Source: Mansonella perstans
Lineage: Eukaryota; Nematoda; Chromadorea; Rhabditida; Onchocercidae
Length of the DNA stretch: 64,000 nucleotides
Assembly: GCA_037074765.1 (NCBI GenBank)
Contig: JBAMDO010000578.1
Span: 310,001 to 374,000 of the forward strand
Direction of reading: 5' to 3'
Part shown: in pieces, positions 37,017 through 50,800 of the stretch
How positions within the stretch are numbered: position 1 is the stretch's first letter
Layout: each line of letters starts with the position of its first letter
Notes under the pieces: generated by a model
The model's input: the letters and a program-made list of their open reading frames with translations, nothing else
Told to the model about the DNA's origin: nothing
Database searches by the model: none
Position numbers and translations under genes: made by a program

Positions 37017-37832
37017 TATTTAGAATGTCCCTAATTTTTACTCACTAGTTTCTTTAAAAAAATTTACTGGTTTGAATAAGTTCATCCTGATTGATAATAA
37101 TATAAGTTAAATCTTTTTCAGTACACCGTAAAGCAGTATATGTCACCTAATCTTCATCACTTAATCGTGATCGATTTTTTCAAAACTTTTCATTTCTCTT
37201 ATTCATCCTTCATATTTATTTCAGTTACGGATTGTTTTTTAAAGTATCCGCCGTTCAGTTCGCCTACGGCAAATTACCTGTTAAAGTTCATTTGAAACTT
37301 AGGTATTACAACTATGCAACATTTGCATTACTTCCTTGGGATTCTGTTTTCTTCGAGAACTCTCTTAAACATATCACGACACTGCCTTCTCCGATGAAAC
37401 GTCTTCTGCGCCGACGAATATTTATGACTGCGGACGAACAATTTCGTTTATTGAAGGAAAGTGTAAAGAACGAAACTAATCAGGTTTGCAAATTATTGGT
37501 AGCCTTGAGATAACCTTTTTGATCCATTTGTGAAACTTAAAGGCTAAATTCTGCGAGGGGAACTGGCTTCAATGACTGCTATTTCTGTAGCTTTTACAAA
37601 TAAGTCACACATATTCAAAAAAGTTCAAAAACCCTCAAAAAAGCTTCAAAAAAGCCTAAGCCTCACCAAGTTCAGTTAATGCAGCTAATCCTTTATGTGG
37701 CGCTTCATCAATGCTCTGCTTTTGAAAAATATATTTCCAAATTTATAAGAGTGAATAATTTTGATGAAATTTTTGTTTTTCATCAAACTTTTATTTCTCC
37801 TTTAGTGTCACAACTCCATCTCTTCTCGTTAA
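36643..37832 (+). CDS. Putative SNAPC1-like protein
   Basis: Exon 36643-36884 (start MFVNLHLVEKVLDRFYGE) joins exon 37225-37483 (YGLFFKVSAVQFAYGKLPVK onward) in phase. A short last exon 37806-37832 after CTCCTTTAG can close the frame with CHNSISSR and a stop, giving about 175 aa. Order and spacing of helices (LVEKVLDRFY; then a hydrophobic YGLFFKVSAVQFAYGK-PVKVHLKLR block; then LPSPMKRLLRRRIF) recall the N-terminal domain of SNAPC1 (SNAP43), a subunit of the snRNA-gene activating complex. The resemblance is by eye, weak, and no catalytic motif supports it. If the first donor after 37483 is skipped, the frame stops at 37513. Coding status is fairly sure; the family is not. Confidence 0.5.
36988..37015. 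repeat. Poly-T run
   Basis: About 28 consecutive T in the intron of the SNAPC1-like gene. Confidence 0.9.
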
Positions 37833-40800
37833 AATTTAAGTGAGCAATATTTTATTCTTGAATCTTTGTCACTTTCTACTTTCCATTACCTTTTCTGAAT
37901 TACCATTTGATTCTCATACTTTTGTTTTTCATCTTTCAAAAAGATGACCAATCAAAGCTAAATTTAATAATAATACAGTCAAAATGCTAAATTCAGTACT
38001 ACCCATTTGTATATATAATCAGTGAATATGTTTAGGACAATCTGTATTAGTGGAACAAAACTTGTTTCTTAATCCGGATTATGCCGCATGCAATTAATAC
38101 CTGACATTCAGGAGCTGACTTTTAACACTTCCACAAAGTTTCTTCTATTCCAATTATTGATAGCTATCGATAAGCTAACTTTCAGACATTATTTACTATC
38201 CAAGCAAGATATATATATATAAATACGCAATAAATCCCTGTTTATCATCGTTTCTACTATCGCTGTCCACTCTACCTAAGCAACGATCGTGAAAGTTGCA
38301 TATCCGATGATTGCGATCATGATATTACGATTATTGTCTTGTAGACATCGTTTCAATCTTCACTATCACCTAATGTAGAACCATTAAAGATCAATAAAAA
38401 TTACCATAACAAAAGCCATTCGAGTGTTTGAGATACAAGGAAGTCGATGACCTTATTATGTTCATTCCAACATCATTCTTTGTCTACGTGGCGGCATCTT
38501 TTTCTTTTTACTGCTATGGAAAAAAATTTTAAGGGAAAAAAACATTCCACAATCAGATTACAAATCAAATTCTTGAAATTCTATGAAAATCAAAGTTTAC
38601 AATCTCTCACATAACTTTGAACTGCAGAAGTCTTTTGCAAGATTTGCAAACGCAACTTTTTAAATATTAAATGTTATCCCTCTTGGTTACAGAAAAACAC
38701 ACAAATTACATCACACATAAAAAATTTGCGACAAAAACTGATGATTTTTGATTCAAACCACCTTCCGGTTGAATTATCCGGTTGAAGTTTTACCTGAATA
38801 TTTAATGAAGCAACTATTTAAAGCATTGAAGAGAACAGAGAAAAGTTATTGATTTCTGTATTTGAATTTTTTTCTTCAAAATTGGCTATTGTTTATTTCA
38901 TAAAAACAGGATAGCAATACGGAGGATTAACTGGAAGGAAAGTAAATTGGAACAATGAATTAATTGCTTTTCGTTTTCTCCAGTAATTCATTTCCTGATG
39001 ATTTCAGCTTGTTCTGTGATATTGCTATTGTCAGTGTGATAATCCTTCACTTTTTTCTCGACAGAAGGTTGTGTAAGCCGTGCTTTCTGAGACACGAAAG
39101 CGAATTAGCTCAAGTGCTCACTCCAACTGCCACTACTATTTCTTCTATTGCTACATCTTTATTTATTTATTTACTTTAACTATTGAAATTTAAATTTAAT
39201 TGAATCATTTAAATTTAATGAATTATTCACTTGGTAATTTCGCACTGCAATGAATAAAAATTTAGAATTCGCAAGTTTTGTTGCGAATAAATCCTTCTTT
39301 ATATATTTATGATAAGAAAATTTGTAAAATTCATATTCTTGAGATGTTTCCGTGCTCACTTAAGAAATTTAGGAATTTTGACTACTAATGAAAAGATTTA
39401 TTCCTAGGTATTTTTATTTTCTTTAACTTTTGTTTCTTTTGTGAATAAATATGATCGTCGTATCTTCAAACGTATGTTTTTCATTTTTGGTTCGAATATT
39501 TTAAATACTTCGTTCTTTTTTCTTTTCAAAAACTTTGATGAGAAGATTAACTAAATTAATTGAAAAAAAAGATAAGCAAAATAAAATAATGAAATGAAAA
39601 AGAAGCAATCTAAACTTCTGAGTTTCTCGTGATTTCAATCCAGTTACTATTTGATTTAAAAAAACATTCCTTGTAATCATCATTTCAAAATGTTTGGAGA
39701 CTAGTAATTTTTGTTAAGGATCAACGCCATTTTACATTTAAAATTTCTATTTAATGCTTGAGGGGAGAATTCTTTTGTTGTTCCGTCAACAACTTTTATA
39801 AGATTTTAAAATTTATTTTCTTTCAAAGCACCATAATATTGAAATCATTCTTCCTGAACAATTCTTATTAGTAAAAACTTTTTTGAAAAGAAAATCCTTT
39901 AAAACCTGTAAACAGCTTGCATATATCATTCCATCATGTGACATAATTCTTTATTTTCAACCGTTTTTATTACTTTAATCGTGCGGGCCATGACAGCAGA
40001 ACCGTTATATAAACTTTTCACTAGCAACTCATTGCGATACTCTTCAACTTATTCCGTTTTGAAGATCATTCTATATCGGTTGGGATTAACTAGGAATATT
40101 CATACAAATAAAATGAAACTAGTTCATAACTTTTTAAGCAAAATTAAAAGATGCAATGAGTAAGCTATTGATATCATTACATGCAGTTGTTTGCACAGTA
40201 TTTCCACAAAATTTTCCATATTGAAAAGGATGGCATAAATGCCTCAAAGACTTTACCTATCTCGATCCATTCAATTCAAATCGTTTTTAACATATTATTC
40301 GGTGATTGTTGTTATTGATGGTGCTACTACCATTACAACAGTATTCTTTTTGCGATTCCATTTTTTTCAGTGGGTATGATTTGAATGAATACATTTGTTT
40401 TTCATATTTTTAAAATTTCCTCCTCAGAAATTTTTTCGTCAAAACTGCGAAATTTTGATGTTCTTCAACTTTTCAAGGACTTCTTTAAAATAACAACGGT
40501 CATTCGATTTTATCAATCGATATGCATTTTCAAATTGTAAGCAAGCAAATCGTACTTTTGCAAATATAAACTGTTAAACTTTACTTATCAATTTAGGATT
40601 TAAAATCATTTATTTATTTCAACATGAATGGACGATCAATGGACAGAGTATCATACTTAAACTGATTAATGAAAACGGATGTTTTTTTATGAAGTGATTC
40701 AAAGATTTTTAAATTTATGATGTTAATTTTCCTTAATTATTAGTACCCTCGATTAAATTGTACCTGTTCATGTTGTTGTTATTTGTGCTACCACATTGTC

Positions 40801-41168
40801 GTAATAACAGATAGTTTCCGATATCAAACTCTCTTAGAAATGAATGTATATCCAAAAATAGAGAAAGCAATGGTCAGTGAATTATGCTGAATGTGGACAT
40901 TATTTCACCATCCGGTTATTTGCATTCTATATTAGAGGATTTAGCTTATAAAATGTTTCAACATTTTCGGAATTTTAGTAAAGGAAACCAACAGATCTTA
41001 TAATAAAGTTCTTTCCTTCTGCTTGAAGATTTTGTCTTTTTTGATGCGATAAAATTACTGTCAGCCTTAATCTCATTCGATATGCTTAAAGCTGTAGGTC
41101 CATGCATTTAATATTCCAAATTTCATGATGCTTTGACACTTTTTGACATTCATGACATTTTTTTCGAG

Positions 41169-41192
41169 ACTTCGCAAATTATTTTGCGAAGT
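41169..41192. repeat. 10-bp perfect hairpin
   Basis: ACTTCGCAAA, a four-base loop TTAT, then the exact reverse complement TTTGCGAAGT. No adjacent gene. Confidence 0.8.
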
Positions 41193-44100
41193 GATAACGT
41201 CACTTCTTTGAAAATGGGAGAGCGGTCGTGGGAACTTTTCAGTTCTAAACTTTCAATTTTTGAATTTTTTACGTGTTTTATATTAGATTTCTCCTACGTT
41301 TCAATTGAATTTTTGTTCCATTTGTGGTCTCCATATATAGAAATAGAAATGCCTTAAAGGAATATCCCACTTCCGCCATATTTTCTCATCCCAATAACAC
41401 CAAAACTTTCCAAATTACTCAATTCTCGAAAAGATAGTTATACGATAGTTATGTAGTTATATCTTTAGAATTAAAGAAAATGAAAGAAGGAAAAAGGGAA
41501 AAGTAAATCCATTCTTCGAATCCTTGTTCTTATGATTTATGTCAGTAAGGAGCAAACTCGAGGAGCATATGACTGCCACTTACTCTTGAAAATCCTGACA
41601 GTTTAATCCTCACAGTTTAAAAAAAGAAGGATAAAAAAAGTCATGAAATTATTCGAGAGTGAAATTTAAAGATGAAATCTAATTAGTCTGCTATCTCACG
41701 AATTATCTCACACATGGTAAAAACTCAAAAAAAAAAATCAGTCAGTTTGTACAATGACTTTAAAAAATGCGTTTCTTTTTTTAATTTTAATAGAATAATT
41801 TCTTGTCATTTCATTAATTCAAGTAGACAATTGTTCAATAAATTAAAGCGATATTTCATTCAAAACAGCTTGAAAATGTTTTTCCATTTTTTTGGTTTAA
41901 AGTCATAAAAAGTCAAGAATTAATGACAATGACTTGTGCATGCACTGCAGCACAGAAAAAGAAACGATTCGAAATAATTCGCTGTGCTTAAATTTCATTC
42001 AAATACTGTGATATTTGCCATTTGCGTAAAGCATTATATATATAGACATTTTCCTTAGATTTTTTATAAATTAAAAAGCCAATCTTCATTTTATTATAAA
42101 TCTTCTAGCAGCATTAAATACTTGTGGGAAAATTTGAAAAAAATAACAAGTAATCCATTAAATGAATTTTGTGTGTCGTAAAAGCAACATGGTAATTTAT
42201 CTTTCTTTAGAAGCCGGAATGTTTTCCAAATAACTAGTGGTTATGGAAGTTATTTTGTTTTTCCACTAACTAAATCCATTAAAAGAATGTTTGCCAAAGA
42301 ATTGATGCATATGGAAGTTATTTAGTTAATAGGTTAATTTCTCCCGATTATCTTTAGCAGTTAGCGAAATTTTTATGGAAACAAAAAGCAATGCCATAGA
42401 ACTATGCTATTACACTTGGATGTACATCATTGAATTAGATGTAAACGTGAGAGAGAAGTGACGAAGTTGCAATTAACAATTTTAAGATATTTTTAATAAT
42501 TCTTTAAATTGATTTATTTTCTGAAAGTAATATGGTTTACATATAACCTGAAAGCACGATAGTGTGGATTATAATGTTTCGGGAGGAAATCGCGCTTAAA
42601 AATAGATATTGGTTTATTAGGTGTTATATCTAAATTAGTTAAGGTGATAATGATAAATATTTTTAATTTAACTTAAACTTGTCTCGGGTGATATTACTTT
42701 TTTCGAGCACATTTCAAATTAATCCATGTTGTCGCTAAGAAATTATATTTAAAGATTTTCAATGACCTGGCTGTGATATGTGCAACCTTTAGCTTCCTAA
42801 CAATTCTCGAGAATTATTCTATATTTTTTTTACGTTTCCATTGTCTAATCTTTCATTAATTTTTTAACTTACAAATTTTTCTAGAAAGTTTTTAAATTCT
42901 AATAATCTATTTTTTTAAATGCAATGAATTGAAATTTTATCATTTCTGAAATCGATCAATTTGTTGACAAGTATGACAATGACCAAGAATACACTTGTTG
43001 AGACTGGTCGAAATGACTACACCTAATGAAAGTCCATAGCCAGTCCACATATTTTGTATTTCACTTATTTTTTAATTAGCATTTTATTAAAATTCCTTTT
43101 AAATTTGTTCGAAACATTAAATGTTCATTTTCGTTTTCTTTTTCACCAAGTCAAATCAATTTTTCAAAACCATTACACTTAATTGGTATTTAATCAATTA
43201 GAATGACTTTCTTTCATCATCCAATGTTAGTAATTCAATTCCTCTCAAATTCATTCCATTCATTTCAATTCCATTTCGAACACTTTGACAATTAATGACT
43301 GCAATGATAAATTGCAGTTCTGCTGCTCTATTTGTGTTAACATTTCTGAGATCTTAATTGCACTCAATGATTGCTTTTATCAGACTCTGAAACAGTAGCA
43401 GCCATCGATAATCTTTTGATCCTTTATTTTTAAGGCTGTCATTCTAGGAGCAAGAACTGCGAGAATTGCTGAGAAAAAAAAATACCTCCATCGAATTTCT
43501 ATTAGCGAAATTAACTGCTCAGCATGTTGCAAGCATCCAAATGCGTTTTGCCTAGCTCAATAATTGTTTGTTTCATAAGCTAATTGCATGAAGAAATTGT
43601 TCCCCAATATTTTTCCACTTATTCTAATTGAATACTTAGAAAGTGTTCCTTCAATTAAATGCCATTACCACCTTCGATATTGATTCAAAATTTCTACTTT
43701 TCAGAATTTACTAAGTTAAATGAAGCCTCAAAACAGTGGTTCTTTCTAATACTGCTTTTACATGCCAATGAACCGTAGACGAATTGCAAAAAGACTGTTT
43801 ATTTATTCACTCTCTGAGCGCAAATGTTTTAATTTCCGTGGTTGACAAAATCGCCTTAATTTCCTTAAAATCTCCTTAGATCACCTTAACAGCGAACACA
43901 CTTTGTTTATTTGGTGTTTTCATTTGTTAATCATTATTTATCGTATTTAAAAAGGTTTGAAATGCATTCAACTTCTTTTTTAGAAAAGTATTGAAAGAAA
44001 GTTCTATTTTTTCAACTGCCTCAAAGATAGAATTGATTTACCTTTGAAACTTAATTTTTCAAACTTTTCTGAAGAAAGTTTTAGTTAAGCTTTGAGTGAA

Positions 44101-46849
44101 CATGAAAGAAGTCTTGACATGCATTATTCCTCAGTAAGCAATTGAACAAATAAATAAGAAGAAACTGGAAATAAATCAATTTTCCAAGAGAACATACAAT
44201 TTGTAGAACTTTAGATTCCAGTTTTTGAGGATAAATTGCTAAATTCAGTTGAACGAGATAATTTCAATTTTGCTAAGAGCAAGGAAACTAAATTTGAAAG
44301 CAAATAATTCAATCTGGTTAATATGATATTCAAATATAATATTTCTACTCATATTAAATTACCATTGGTACCTTTTCTTAAAAAGTTGCAATAACTTAAG
44401 ATTCCTACTGAATAGATATTATCTTTTAAGCAGACAACTTTACATTTTGACATAAATCAATGCAATCCTCTTAATGTACATTTGCAAAGTGATCCATTAA
44501 TTGCTCCACTTGTTGATACAATTTGATGATTGACGGGTACTTGCAACGATTTGAAGGGAGCAATGCAAAACAATCGAAGTTTTGAATGAAGAGTGCTTGT
44601 TTCAAGAAATCGCAATGCAAAGTGCTAGTCTCTTTAAATAAGTCGATCGTACGATAAGGTGATTCTAATAGCCTAAACTGGAAAGATTTTAAATTTTCAT
44701 GTTTTCAAACAATTTACTGCACAAAAAAAAGTGCAAATCGGATCTCAAATTTCGTCATACGAAGCTTCTTTTCAAATATGACGCTTTTATTAGTAATTCG
44801 ATAAGGAAATTTTCAGCTTTTCACTATAAAAATGTGCTTCTATATTTTATTTATTTGTTTGCATATTTTAAAGAGTTTTTATATATGATGGCTATCGTTC
44901 AGTAAAAGTTTGATTAAGAGATATTTGTATGTATTTCTTATTAATAGATGTCGCTTTCACGATTATGTATCAATTTGAGGCAAATAAAATATTGAGCGGT
45001 AATGAATATTACAAATTCTAGTTCAATAACTTCTATTCCTTATTTAGGGAAATATATAATTTGATGAGTTTGAGGGAGATTTGATGTTTGTAGAAATACT
45101 TTTGAGGTTTTTTTTAATTTTAACCTTGGCTATAGAAATTCCATCTACAATTGTTTCCGGAAAAATTATTCATTCCCAAAATGTGGTTCTCTTAAAAGTG
45201 CATCAAAAACTAGTTTCTACTAAGTTTTGTTGTCAGGAACACTTTTTCTCTCCACTTTTTGAGTCTCATTGAAAGAAATGGAGAAATGGCCGTGCCATGT
45301 AGATGACATTTAATGGAAGAAAACTGCATAATCTGGAAGAAAAGTGCATAGTCTAATAAAGATAAAAATCAACTGACATTTAAAATTTCCATAAAATGAT
45401 TTAAAGTTCTTAATTGATCAAGAATAAACGAAACTGACTTGAATGTTATTGGTGCACAATTCGTCAAGAACAAAATGAGAGCCATAAATTTTCATGGATT
45501 ATTTCTTAGAAACAACAATGTATGAAATGTTAGCTATATTCCTACTTTGAATTTGATTAAAACTCAATTTAAAATTCAATTTTTCATAAGTCTCACATTT
45601 TGCTAATTTCAAAAAGAGAGTTTTCATGAAAACTGAAAATCATTGTGCTGTCCTATCACTCTTTTTCCTTTTTCCTCATCAGATCAGCCAATAGAACTTG
45701 TTCCACAACCAACTGCAATGAGATTGTCACCGTAGATGTCTTTTTACAAATATTACTGGTTTTTATTTTGCCATAGCGTTCATCGATTTTACTGCAACAA
45801 AAGGGTTCTGCTCATAGCATATCAGTAACTGATTCCGGTACAGATAATTATTGCCCGGTTTAGGTGATTACATTTGCCCACTGAGTAATCCAATCTATTC
45901 ATTTTTCAATTAATCGACAAAGAAATAGATCTTTTACATAGTGTGATGTGCTGACAGATTACCACGAAATTGCTCAAAATTCTCAAATTAGCTAGCAAGA
46001 ATTTCATCCTATGGGGAAATGGGAAAGAAAAGAAAATAATCCTCAGTAAACTCAGCTTCAAATTTTAAAAGGGCGGAAAATCAACTGTTAGCCATTTTTT
46101 AATGTTCCTTCCTTGTCAACGATTGTTTCATATGTTTGAATCATGAAAATGTTCAAAATTTCGATTTGAATTAATTAATGGATTGACGAAGTTTTATATT
46201 TTCATTACTAATTTGCAAAATTTCTCTTCTACGTCATTTATTATTTATATTGATTTTTTTTTCTTCGTATTATCACTATTTTTTAGACAAGATAAAACAG
46301 ATAACAATTTTGACTCCATACTTGTTAAGTATAAAAGAATAGTAATTTAACTATCCATTTAATGAAAAATAACAGTTTTTAAATTTCAAAATTTTCATCG
46401 AAAAATAAAATTTTTTAAAAATTGATTGTCGAGTAACTTTATATACAAAATGCTATTTTGCTTAGCAAATGTGGAAAAGGAAAAATTGCACGGATGAACT
46501 AAAATTCCTCATACTGATTATTGTCTGAATTACAGTATTACTCTTAGTGGATTGTTGGATCTTTTTTATCGTATAGGTAAAGCAGAAATTTAAACTGATT
46601 TATAAATTATATCAAGTTGATCTTCGCATTAAATCATTATACCATCTATTTTCTATTGTACTGTTATGAATAAGAACGTGCAACTGTTTACAATCTGTGA
46701 TCAGATGGGATGAACAATTTTCATCTGCGAGATGCTGTATTTTCACGAATTTTTGAGATTGTCTTTGTTAATCTTTAATTGAAATTTCTATTGGTACCTT
46801 TTTGCACCTTTAATTCATTTGGCATATGTGTCATTGTTATTGTCCAAAA

Positions 46850-46875
46850 GAAACTCTCTCTCTCTCTCTCTCTCT
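46850..46875. repeat. (CT)n microsatellite
   Basis: About 12 uninterrupted CT units in non-coding sequence. Confidence 0.9.
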
Positions 46876-47024
46876 AACTTTCTCTTTTTAAATTTTTTAA
46901 AATGGATTTATGATGTTAATTTTGAAAAAAAATTCAAGTTCAATCAAGTTCTGATAATTTGTATTGCGGATTTTCTTTTAAGAAATTGCAAAGTGACATA
47001 TTAATAAAGAGGGTTCGCATTTTT

Positions 47025-47310
47025 TTGAATCTTTTGGATTCATTATATATTCAAATTGGAATTCTCACTTTCTTGAATCTTTTGGATACATTACGTATTC
47101 AACTTCAAATCGGAATTCTCATTTTCTTGAATCTTTTGGATTCATTATAAATTCAAATTGGAATTCTCATTTTCTTGAATCTTTTGGATTCATTATAAAT
47201 TCAAATTGGAATTCTCATTTTCTTTTGATACATTATATATTCAACTTCAAATCGGAATTCTCACTTCCTTGAATTTTTGGATACATTATATATTCAATTT
47301 CAAAACAGCT
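47025..47310. repeat. Tandem repeat with 48/54-bp units
   Basis: Five to six imperfect copies, each holding TTGAATCTTTTGGAT followed by CATTATA-ATTCAA and GGAATTCTCA. Two unit lengths alternate: a shorter one with CAAATTGG and one about six bases longer with CAACTTCAAATCGG. Both lengths are multiples of three, which keeps plus-strand frames open by chance; no splice or start context supports a protein. Confidence 0.85.
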
Positions 47311-47894
47311 CTTCCTACATTATATGATATTGTTGGTTATACATTAATATGTTTGCATACTTTGCGTATTTTTACAGTTTATATAAATCAATTTTGTTTC
47401 ATTTTCATGTAAGATTTTTAATTTTCGATCCTGCATCGTATCGATGTTTGAACGATAAACGAACATATTGATCATATATTTTCATCGCTTTTTAATTTTT
47501 GCGATCGTTTCTTCCTACTTATTTCTATGGCTGTTATTATTTGAAGCGGCAAACTATTTCTATTTGTATGTGTGTCACTTCTACATCTGCACCACACATG
47601 CATATGGTAAAATATTTTATTTGGATTTTGCATTTATCATTCAGATAGTGTCATATTTTGGGTAAATGTTACTAAACACTTTTTTTTTGTTTTTGTTTTT
47701 TCTCCATTTATTTCTTTTCATATATACCTGTTTACTTGTATTGATTTTTCGATTTAGAAAACACTTTTAATAATATGGTGATGATAAGAATTAAGTTACG
47801 GTGATTTTATTGGTATTGCAGATATTTTAATGAAGTCATTATTTTCTATGGGATTTGAAGGATCTACATGCATCCTATCGCTTTTTTTTTTCAG

Positions 47895-50800
47895 GCTAAA
47901 TTAGAACGGGTATTAGGTTGCACAGCTGTTTCACGGTCGTCAGTATCGGTGGACGACAATAAAGGCATTATAGCCTATCCGGCTGGGTAAATTTTTCTGC
48001 GCTTTCATTAATATATAAAGTTTTTGGATACATCTTAGTTACAGCTCAGTTACTATTCCTTGTTCGACGTCATCGTCCACTCATCATTATCGTATATCAT
48101 CTTTGTCTGTCTAGTCGGATTTTATATTTTTGTGGCTGTTATATGTATCGTTTTTATTTATTCTACTGAACAGTAGAACGCAAAATTTTGAGCCAAAAAT
48201 TTTCCGAACGTTTTTTAAAATTCAGGTTAAAGTCAGATGAAATCAGAGTGCTTATGGAATTTTTGCAAATAAAGTTTGAATGCTGAGACAGCACATAATT
48301 CAAGAAGTTAAGATACTTGAGAGACTATTTTGAATATGTGATTTTGTTTCTTATTTTAGGGCTACCGTCATTCTTTACAATCCAAGAAATAATGCCCAGG
48401 CCCATTTAATTGGTACAACGAAAAACAGCATAACGTGCTTATCGTTTTCTCTCTGCGGACGATACATTGCTACCGGAGAGGTATTTCTAGTTAATTTGAT
48501 TTATTGAGACATGAGATTTCGAGCCAGGAAAAAAAATTTCCTTAAGAAATTTAAATTGATGCCATAGTGCAACAGCAATTTTTTATCAGATTTTCTAAAA
48601 TTGATTTTCAGACTGGACATGAACCTAAATTACGAGTTTGGGAGCTTTATGACGCGAAAGGGCAGTTTGCTTTCACCCAGATTGTTGATATAAAACACCA
48701 TCAGTTAGGAATCAGCTCTGTTGTAAGTTTTTAGTGGTAGTTTATGCCACACATTTTGCGGCTTCTTGACTTCTTGGCTTGAAAATTTTCAGTTGTTAAT
48801 TTTAATTTCTGTAGTATATTCTAACCTTGGGAATATATTTATAATCAACCAGTTTTCCAGCGTTTTACGCCCCATGGACACTTGATATCAGTAGGAAATC
48901 AGCATGATCGCTCAATCGTAGTTTGGGATTGGCGAGCACGACAAAAAATTGCTGAAAACCGTCTAACTTCGAAAGTATTTTTTCTGAAATTTAGCGTTAT
49001 TAGTTGCGTTTTTGTTTTGCTTTATAAAATTTCTCAGTAGTTTTCATGAATAGAATTCAGTTTGATTTGGCGTGAAAGATTATATGTCTGGATTCCAACC
49101 GTGTGGTAAAAGTATTATTCAGTAGCAAATTTAACAGATTTCAAATCTCAAGTAATTTTTCAAAATAATTTTTTCAGGTTAATTCAGTTGACATTACTGA
49201 ACAAGGCGGATTTGTGACGGTAGGAATCAGGCATGTTAAATTTTGGCATGTTGCAAGGAAAACAGAGAATTCGAAAAGTACACCTTTGCAGGTATGGAAA
49301 TTAGCTTAGCCAATCCTATGAAAATTAAGGCTTATTTTCCATTAGAAATGTTCAGCTTTGGTATGATGTTTCAGGTTTAAATATTTAAAACATAAATTTA
49401 TATGTAAGTCATTTCCAGGGTCGGTCAGCAATTTTAGCCGACCAACGAAACAATACTTTTTTGGATGTTTGTTGCGCTCCTGGTAATCGAACATTTTCAG
49501 TTACGGAAGCTAGTCTTTTGATTGAATTTCAGGATAAAAAGGTAACTGAATCTGAGCATCTTCAGCATTTTTGTAAATTTTCCCAGCGATGTGCGCTTTA
49601 ATTCCATTATTTTTCGGTTTTTTTATCCAAACACCAATGTTAAAACATTATTTCAGTAAAGTTCTAAATTTACATTTATTTGTCTGAGAGATGGAATCAA
49701 GCAGTGGAAAATTCCATATTTATATTCAATAATCGGGAAAATTAAGAAATAAAGAAATTCTTTCGCTTTTATTCAATCTATGGAATATACAACTTTCTTT
49801 AACATCTTGAAAATTGTCGTTTTATCGCAGCTTACATTGGTATTTAATATTTTTATAGCTGAACTTATTTTAGTTAGTGAGTACTTATGACCTACATAGT
49901 GAAGTTCCACGTTCGATAGCACTTGGAATTGGTGAACTGTTCATTGGATTCAACAACGGTTTTATAAGATGTTTGGACATCGCTACAATGAAGCATAAAT
50001 TCACATTCTGTAAACCACACTATTTGTCATGTGATGTTGCGGAAGGTGTAAAACAAGATGCACTATCGCCTGATTCACATCCGAAAGGGTGTAGGTCGGC
50101 AATATTCTTGATTAAATATATGAAAATTTAACCATGATATCGTCTTAGACTTGACGTACTATATCTTTTTAGATTTTAATGAGGCAAGAAAACCAAACGG
50201 AAAATTAACTACAGATGAGGATAGTGCCTCATTTGCTATGATTATATACGACTCATACATGATAATTTACAGGTTTTATGTCTTAATTCAGCTTTTCAGA
50301 TATCCGGACGTGCGAGCATTAGCATACAACAGAAAGAGTGGAATGCTTACTGTGATTTATAGTGATCGATCTATTTATACATGGCAACAAACGGATCAGA
50401 GTATTCTCAAGATTTCTTCACAGCTTTTTCATGTTGGACCAGTGATTTCACTGGAGGTAAGCTGTAGAGGCATTTTTTTGGTTTGTTTTTTTCTTTTTTC
50501 AATATATTTACCAAAACAACACAAGTTTTTCAGGTTTATCCGCTAAATTCTGAATGGTTACCGCAAGGTTCAATCATAACAGGTGGTGCAGATCAAACTG
50601 TTCGCATATGGAATGTGGATCATCTATTAAGAACATTTGACGAGGTTTGTTTTTTGGTTAACCAGTAGTAAATTTGATTTAAAACTCTTACAGTATTATG
50701 TGCCATTTAAATTTTGATTTGCCAAGTAAATTTTATCTTAGCCTTCGCAGAATAAGCGGACTTCTTTGCCATATGCAAATGTGTTCTCCGAAGATTTGAA

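Larger units (their letters stand above)
37833..47894. other. 10-kb region without a convincing gene
   Basis: No chain of phase-compatible exons was found. One possible terminal exon (39065-39178, +) follows a CTCGACAG acceptor and reads RRLCKPCFLRHESE, ending in a hydrophobic tail that resembles a GPI-anchor or membrane signal; no partner exon was found. The region must hold the promoter and probably the start codon of the WD40 gene beginning by 47895. Otherwise it holds AT-rich sequence, a TC microsatellite (46856-46875), a hairpin (41169-41192) and a tandem repeat (47025-47310). Confidence 0.4.

Noticed and set aside
41133..41357. 74-codon open frame, plus strand
   Set aside because: Hydrophobic composition typical of random AT-rich DNA, and it overlaps a hairpin. 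No splice sites or motif.
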